DNA of 8,997 nucleotides from contig CALGIV010000078.1 of the NCBI GenBank assembly GCA_937914785.1, positions 1-8,997 of the forward strand, written 5' to 3'. The notes beneath the pieces are model-generated. The model made no database searches. It was given only the letters and a program-made list of their open reading frames with translations, and was not told where the DNA came from. A program made the translations under genes and the position numbers. The stretch comes from an uncultured Eubacteriaceae bacterium. GTDB taxonomy: Bacteria; Bacillota; Clostridia; Eubacteriales; UBA1433. Positions 5,896 to 8,997 of the stretch are shown here, in pieces. Positions within the stretch are counted from its first letter, which is position 1. Every line of letters starts with the position of its first letter.

Positions 5896-6642
5896 ATGAA
5901 GACGACATTAAAAGTTCAATTGATTGCGTACACGCCGGAGCCGGAGAAGGTAGTTTCAGCCGCGGCAAAGCTTTGTTATTCGAATGCCGGCGCGGTCGGT
6001 ATTATGGAAAATTTGGATGTGGACAAGCAGGATAAGTTTTTGGCAATGCTTGTCGATATGGGCCATATGTCGCCAGTCGAGCATGTAAGTTTTACTTTTG
6101 CCGTTGAGGGTGTCAGCAGAGCGTTGACCCATCAACTGGTGCGGCATCGCATCGCCAGTTACTCCCAAAAATCGCAGCGTTATGTGCGTGAAGGTCAATT
6201 TGATTATGTCGTTCCCGATGCAATTGAACGAGATGAAGCGGCGCGGGCACAGTTTATCAATGCGATGCAAGAAGCGCAAGAAGCTTACGATGCGATTGCA
6301 GAGGCGTTAAAAGAGCAATATTTAAAGGAGGGGATGAGTGCACGTACTGCAGAGAAGACCGCTATTGAAGATGCACGGTACGTATTGCCGAATGCCTGTG
6401 AGAGTAAAATCGTCTTTACGATGAATGCGCGTGAACTGATCCATTTCAGTCGGCTGCGCGGCTGTAACAGAGCACAGTGGGAAATCAGGCAGCTGTGTGA
6501 AAAAGTCACCTTAGAGCTGAAAAATGTTGCGCCGACGCTATTCAAACTCGCTGGTCCGTCCTGTCTTTTGGGACCTTGTCCGGAAGGCAAGCTGAGTTGT
6601 GGACAAGCAGCGCAGATGCGAAAGAGATATGGAGTGGGTTAA
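5896..6642 (+). CDS. thyX: FAD-dependent thymidylate synthase ThyX
   Basis: The 248-residue enzyme methylates dUMP to dTMP using methylenetetrahydrofolate with FAD and NADPH. It has the defining RHRX7S motif at 83-93 (RHRIASYSQKS) followed by QRY, the SPVEHVSFTF segment (59-68) that lines the flavin/dUMP site, and the conserved NARELIHFSRLR...AQWEIR stretch (177-197). The C-terminal tail carries three cysteines (223, 228, 235) in a GPSCLLGPCPEGKLSCGQ context. The start is ATG 5896, with GAGGTGG at 5886-5892. An in-frame TTG at 5884 would put the ribosome-binding site inside the coding region and is rejected. The gene leads a compact cluster; rlmB begins five bases after its stop. Confidence 0.96.
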   Translation: MKTTLKVQLIAYTPEPEKVVSAAAKLCYSNAGAVGIMENLDVDKQDKFLAMLVDMGHMSPVEHVSFTFAVEGVSRALTHQLVRHRIASYSQKSQRYVREGQFDYVVPDAIERDEAARAQFINAMQEAQEAYDAIAEALKEQYLKEGMSARTAEKTAIEDARYVLPNACESKIVFTMNARELIHFSRLRGCNRAQWEIRQLCEKVTLELKNVAPTLFKLAGPSCLLGPCPEGKLSCGQAAQMRKRYGVG

Positions 6643-6647
6643 GGACG

Positions 6648-7373
6648 ATGGATTTTATTTATTTAGAGGGCAGGCACGCCGTACTCGAAGCGATCAGATC
6701 GGAGATGAATATCAATTACATTATGCTTGCCGAAGGGTTTCATCTGCCGGAAATTGTAAAGCTGGCGCAAGAGCGCAATATTCGTATCAAGAAAGTCAGC
6801 CGCGTAAAAATGGATCACAGCTCAAAGACTGGCAGACATCAGGGCACCATCGCAGTGATTTCGGAATTCAAGTACATAGATAGTGAGCAAATGATCGTAT
6901 CTGCAAGAAATAAAGGACGGCATCCATTTCTCATATTGACAGATAAGGTGACCGATCCTCATAATTTAGGTGCGATTATCCGCAGCGCCGAATGCTTCGG
7001 GGCAGACGGCGTGATTATTCCACGGCACCGTTCCGCGGCGATCAACGAGACCGTATTTCGCGCTTCTGCAGGCTCTGTAGCGCATATGCCAATCGCACAG
7101 GCGACTAATTTAGTCAATGAAATTGAAAAACTGAAAAAAGCGGGGTTGTGGGTCGTTTGTGCCGATGTGGACGGCGAAGATGTAGCGCGGGTAGACTTGA
7201 ATATGCCGGTGGCGCTTATCGTAGGTTCTGAAGGTGCCGGTGTAAGTCGACTTGTAAAAGAAAAATGTGATTTTGTCGTACGTATACCGGTTGTAGGCAG
7301 ACTGGATTCGTTGAATGTATCGGTTGCAGCAGGTATTTTGATGTATTTGATCGGCAGGGTAAATGCGCGGTAG
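6648..7373 (+). CDS. rlmB: 23S rRNA (guanosine-2'-O-)-methyltransferase RlmB (TrmH/SpoU family)
   Basis: The 241-residue SPOUT methyltransferase transfers a methyl group from S-adenosylmethionine to the ribose 2'-O of a guanosine in 23S rRNA domain V. The N-terminal substrate-binding domain begins with the typical EGRHAVLEAI (7-16). The three knot motifs are complete: motif 1 DPHNLGAIIRSAECFGA (103-119, Asn106 and Arg112), motif 2 LIVGSEGAGVSRL (190-202) and motif 3 IPVVGRLDSLNVSVAAG (213-229). Length is normal for the family. The ATG at 6648 is chosen over an upstream in-frame TTG at 6576 because that start would overlap thyX and add 24 residues that the family lacks. The gene lies between thyX and rae1, in keeping with the Firmicute rlmB-yacP-sigH order. 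Other TrmH-family targets cannot be fully excluded. Confidence 0.92.
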   Translation: MDFIYLEGRHAVLEAIRSEMNINYIMLAEGFHLPEIVKLAQERNIRIKKVSRVKMDHSSKTGRHQGTIAVISEFKYIDSEQMIVSARNKGRHPFLILTDKVTDPHNLGAIIRSAECFGADGVIIPRHRSAAINETVFRASAGSVAHMPIAQATNLVNEIEKLKKAGLWVVCADVDGEDVARVDLNMPVALIVGSEGAGVSRLVKEKCDFVVRIPVVGRLDSLNVSVAAGILMYLIGRVNAR

Positions 7374-7889
7374 ATGGAAATTTTAATCATCGATGCCTAC
7401 AACGTCATCAACCACTGGCCAAAGACGGCTGAGATCGCAAAAGAAGATATGGCCAACGCACGTGATATTTTAAATGAAGCGGTATTAAATTACGCAAGCT
7501 ACAAAGGGATTCATACAATTGTCGTCTACGATGCATACCAAACAGAGACAGTAAAGCCAATCGTTGAAGAAAATGCCCGTATGCAAATCGTTTACACGAA
7601 AAAAAACCAGACTGCAGATGCTTACATAGAAGCATTGGTGCATCGTTACGCGAAGCGTGAAGACGTCTGTGTCGTCACGTCTGATTGGACGTTACAAAAA
7701 ATGGTTTTAAGTGGCGGTTTGATTCGAAAACCAGTTTCAGAACTGATTTTAGAGATGACCGCAGCAGAACAAAAAATGCGACTGGACTATGAAAAGGACA
7801 ATCATAAAAAACAGGCTGGGGAAAAAGAGCATAAAAATCAGTTGTTGAGGTTACAACTGGAAAAAATCGATAAAAACAAAAGAGGATAG
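7374..7889 (+). CDS. rae1: Ribosome-associated endoribonuclease Rae1 (YacP, NYN domain)
   Basis: The 171-residue protein has the NYN/PIN-like nuclease fold of YacP, known in Bacillus subtilis as Rae1, which enters the ribosomal A site and cleaves certain mRNAs during translation. The opening ILIIDAYNVINHWP (3-16) carries Asp7 and Asn10. Further acidic residues expected at the metal site are Asp53 (VVYDAY), Asp82 (QTADAYIE) and Asp104 (VTSDWTLQ). The C-terminal 40 residues are lysine- and glutamate-rich and probably helical. The ATG follows the rlmB stop TAG without a gap and lacks a strong Shine-Dalgarno sequence, which suggests translational coupling. The position between rlmB and sigH matches the conserved order in Firmicutes. 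Confidence 0.93.
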   Translation: MEILIIDAYNVINHWPKTAEIAKEDMANARDILNEAVLNYASYKGIHTIVVYDAYQTETVKPIVEENARMQIVYTKKNQTADAYIEALVHRYAKREDVCVVTSDWTLQKMVLSGGLIRKPVSELILEMTAAEQKMRLDYEKDNHKKQAGEKEHKNQLLRLQLEKIDKNKRG

Positions 7890-7895
7890 GTTGCA

Positions 7896-8495
7896 ATGGA
7901 TTATTATAAACATTATTCCGATGAGGAATTGGTAGCTTTGTATAAAAATGGTATAAAGCCTGTAGAGAACGTATTGATCAATCGCTATTCGAAAAATATT
8001 TACAACAAGGCAAAAGGTTATTTTATGCAAGGGCTTGAATTTGAGGACTTGTACCAGGAGGCGCTAAAGTCTTTTAGAGAACAGGAGTCTGTGCCGTTTT
8101 GTGTCTTTGCCTCAATTTGCATTAACAGGCAACTGATTTCCGTGATCAAGAAGGCGCAGGCATTTAAACATAAGCCATTAAACGAATCGATGAGCTTGGA
8201 TGCGGATGTCGTCAGGGATGGTGAGACGGTGCGCCTGATCGATATGATTTCGATGCCAAAAGAACACGAACCGGAGAATTATGTGATAAATAATGAAACT
8301 GTACGTGATTTTATGTCGACGGCACACAACGTATTGTCGAGTTTTGAATACTGGGTGTTTGTTGAATTTATGCAATCAAAATCGTATGCTGAAATTGCAT
8401 TTGTGATGCAATGCACGAATAAAGCGGTAGATAATGCCCTGCAACGCATTAAAAGGAAATTGATCGTTATTTACAGTAACTTTGCAAACGTTTAG
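7896..8495 (+). CDS. sigH: RNA polymerase sigma-H factor (Spo0H), divergent and shortened in region 2.2
   Basis: The 199-residue sigma-70 family protein sits where sigH is expected, right after rae1. SigH directs early stationary-phase and sporulation genes in spore formers. Regions 2.3-2.4 are recognisable in CVFASICINRQLISVIKKAQ (69-88) followed by KHKPLNESMSLD (91-102). Region 4.2 is clear in SYAEIAFVMQCTNKAVDNALQRIKRKL (163-189). In region 2.2, where family members read D-(L/I)-x-QEG-x-IGL-x-K-(A/S)-I-x-x-F, this protein reads DLYQEALKSF (51-60). About seven residues are missing, including the IGL motif that contacts core polymerase. Reading frame is kept. The ATG has AGAGGA (7881-7886) nine bases upstream, overlapping the end of rae1. 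Loss of activity, altered core binding, or a lineage-specific variant are all possible. Confidence 0.87.
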   Translation: MDYYKHYSDEELVALYKNGIKPVENVLINRYSKNIYNKAKGYFMQGLEFEDLYQEALKSFREQESVPFCVFASICINRQLISVIKKAQAFKHKPLNESMSLDADVVRDGETVRLIDMISMPKEHEPENYVINNETVRDFMSTAHNVLSSFEYWVFVEFMQSKSYAEIAFVMQCTNKAVDNALQRIKRKLIVIYSNFANV

Positions 8496-8508
8496 CAAAG
8501 AGATTGAT

Positions 8509-8545
8509 AATTTTATAACCAATTTCCATAAATTGTTATAAAATT
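8509..8545. repeat. AT-rich imperfect palindrome after sigH
   Basis: The arms AATTTTATAAC (8509-8519) and GTTATAAAATT (8535-8545) are perfect inverted repeats. Inside them AATTT (8521-8525) pairs with AAATT (8530-8534) around a CCAT loop, leaving C8520 as a one-base bulge. The whole hairpin has 16 bp. Neither strand has a T-tract after it, so it is not a standard intrinsic terminator. It begins 13 bases after the sigH stop. It might stabilise the sigH mRNA end, act as an operator for the next gene, or be a degenerate terminator. Confidence 0.6.
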
Positions 8546-8588
8546 AACTTACTATGGACTAAATAATCATTTCTTTTTCGTTTATTTA

Positions 8589-8602
8589 TGATAGAATATA
8601 AT
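8589..8602 (+). promoter_or_regulatory. Extended -10 promoter for the dehydrogenase gene
   Basis: TG-A-TAGAAT (8589-8597) is an extended -10 element. It overlaps a perfect TATAAT (8597-8602). No convincing -35 is present; the upstream region is a T-rich stretch (8570-8578). Transcription would begin near 8604-8609, leaving a leader of about 50 bases that contains two copies of TGTTTAA. The 164 bases between sigH and the next gene otherwise hold only the palindrome at 8509-8545. Confidence 0.55.
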
Positions 8603-8622
8603 TGTTTAAACTTAATGTTTAA
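8603..8622. repeat. Direct repeat TGTTTAA x2 at the presumed transcription start
   Basis: TGTTTAA occurs at 8603-8609 and again at 8616-8622, a 13-base period. The first copy lies inside the palindrome GTTTAAAC (8604-8611). The pair sits at or just after the predicted start of transcription, a common place for a repressor site, but no regulator is identified. The sequence is AT-rich, so chance is possible. Confidence 0.4.
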
Positions 8623-8659
8623 CTGGATACATTAAATATTTTAGGAGGTGCTAAAACAA

Positions 8660-8997
8660 ATGGATCCGATACATGTAAGTGTAGAAAAGGTAAGAGAGGT
8701 AACTTTAGGCGGTCTGAAGTTACTCGGCATTGAAGGCGAAATGGCGGAAAAAGCTGCCGATACGCTGACGACTGCGGATGCTCGTGGTATTGATACTCAT
8801 GGGATCGCTCGCTTGAGATTCTATGACAGAGCTATTGAACGCGGCGAAGTAAACTTAAAGCCGAATATCAGGATCTTAAAAGAAACGCCTGTTTCGGCGT
8901 ATTTTGACTGTGACGGCGGCATTGGCGTTGCTACTGCTGATATCGTTATGGACAAGGCGATTGAGTTGTCTAAAAAGAACGGCATTGGCCTTGCAGT
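8660..8997 (+). CDS. Malate/L-lactate dehydrogenase family (Ldh_2) oxidoreductase, N-terminal part
   Basis: The first 112 residues of an NAD(P)-dependent 2-hydroxyacid dehydrogenase of the LDH2/MDH2 type are present before the window ends. This family is unrelated to classical LDH/MDH and includes malate, lactate, sulfolactate, ureidoglycolate and 2,3-diketogulonate-type enzymes. The signature DARGIDTHGIARL (40-52) contains the expected catalytic-region His47. DGGIGVATA (85-93) corresponds to the conserved D-G-x-x-G-x-G segment. The ATG has a strong AGGAGGTG (8643-8650) nine bases upstream and its own promoter region, so it is probably a unit separate from sigH. Substrate cannot be decided from this part. 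Confidence 0.9.
   Translation, partial: MDPIHVSVEKVREVTLGGLKLLGIEGEMAEKAADTLTTADARGIDTHGIARLRFYDRAIERGEVNLKPNIRILKETPVSAYFDCDGGIGVATADIVMDKAIELSKKNGIGLA

Noticed and set aside
5853..6035. 60-codon plus-strand reading frame overlapping the start of thyX
   Set aside because: It lies in another frame over clear thyX coding sequence and has no recognisable family features or good ribosome-binding site.
8509..8545. Palindrome after sigH as a standard intrinsic terminator
   Set aside because: Stem is almost pure AT and neither strand has a T-tract after it, so it is recorded as a repeat only.
1..8997. Mobile element, prophage, CRISPR or defence system
   Set aside because: No transposase, integrase, repeat-spacer array, flanking target duplications or nuclease/helicase modules are visible; all genes are housekeeping or sporulation types.

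Overview
The window looks like chromosomal housekeeping DNA from an endospore-forming Bacillota of moderate G+C. A clear SpoIIID regulator and the order thyX-rlmB-rae1-sigH, which resembles the Firmicute rlmB-yacP-sigH neighbourhood, support this. A spore-forming Negativicute or Clostridium-type anaerobe fits, but the genus cannot be fixed from this sequence. I see no tRNA, rRNA, CRISPR array, insertion sequence, prophage or defence system.

Layout. (1) 2-61 is the last 19 codons of EF-Tu, closed by a strong intrinsic terminator (74-110). (2) A vegetative-type promoter (120-148) leads into a same-strand, closely spaced run from 192 to 4905: a divergent PfkB-family sugar/nucleoside kinase, the manganese exporter MntP, a P-type Ca2+/Mn2+ ATPase split by a one-base frame disruption at a run of six G (2170-2175), and an HD-domain phosphohydrolase. 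(3) On the minus strand a YjbQ/UPF0047 gene (4906-5301) converges on the HD gene with no intervening base. (4) spoIIID (5429-5686) is read divergently from yjbQ, has a candidate sigma-E promoter and ends in a 13-bp-stem terminator. (5) A second promoter region (about 5760-5820) precedes the tightly packed cluster thyX, rlmB, rae1, sigH (5896-8495). (6) A 164-bp AT-rich gap holds an imperfect palindrome and an extended -10 promoter. It is followed by the start of a malate/L-lactate dehydrogenase-family gene that runs off the window.

How the genes relate. MntP and the P-type ATPase probably both move divalent cations (Mn2+, Ca2+) out of the cytoplasm and may be co-expressed. ThyX makes dTMP, RlmB methylates 23S rRNA, Rae1 is a ribosome-associated endonuclease, and SigH drives early stationary-phase and sporulation genes, so this cluster joins growth functions to the entry into sporulation. 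SpoIIID acts later, in the mother cell.

The points most worth a second look are the G6 frame break inside the ATPase, an apparent in-frame loss of about seven residues in the core-binding part (region 2.2) of SigH, the eroded active-site motifs of the PfkB-family protein, and the sigma-E-like promoter in front of spoIIID. Nothing here amounts to a clearly new multi-gene system.
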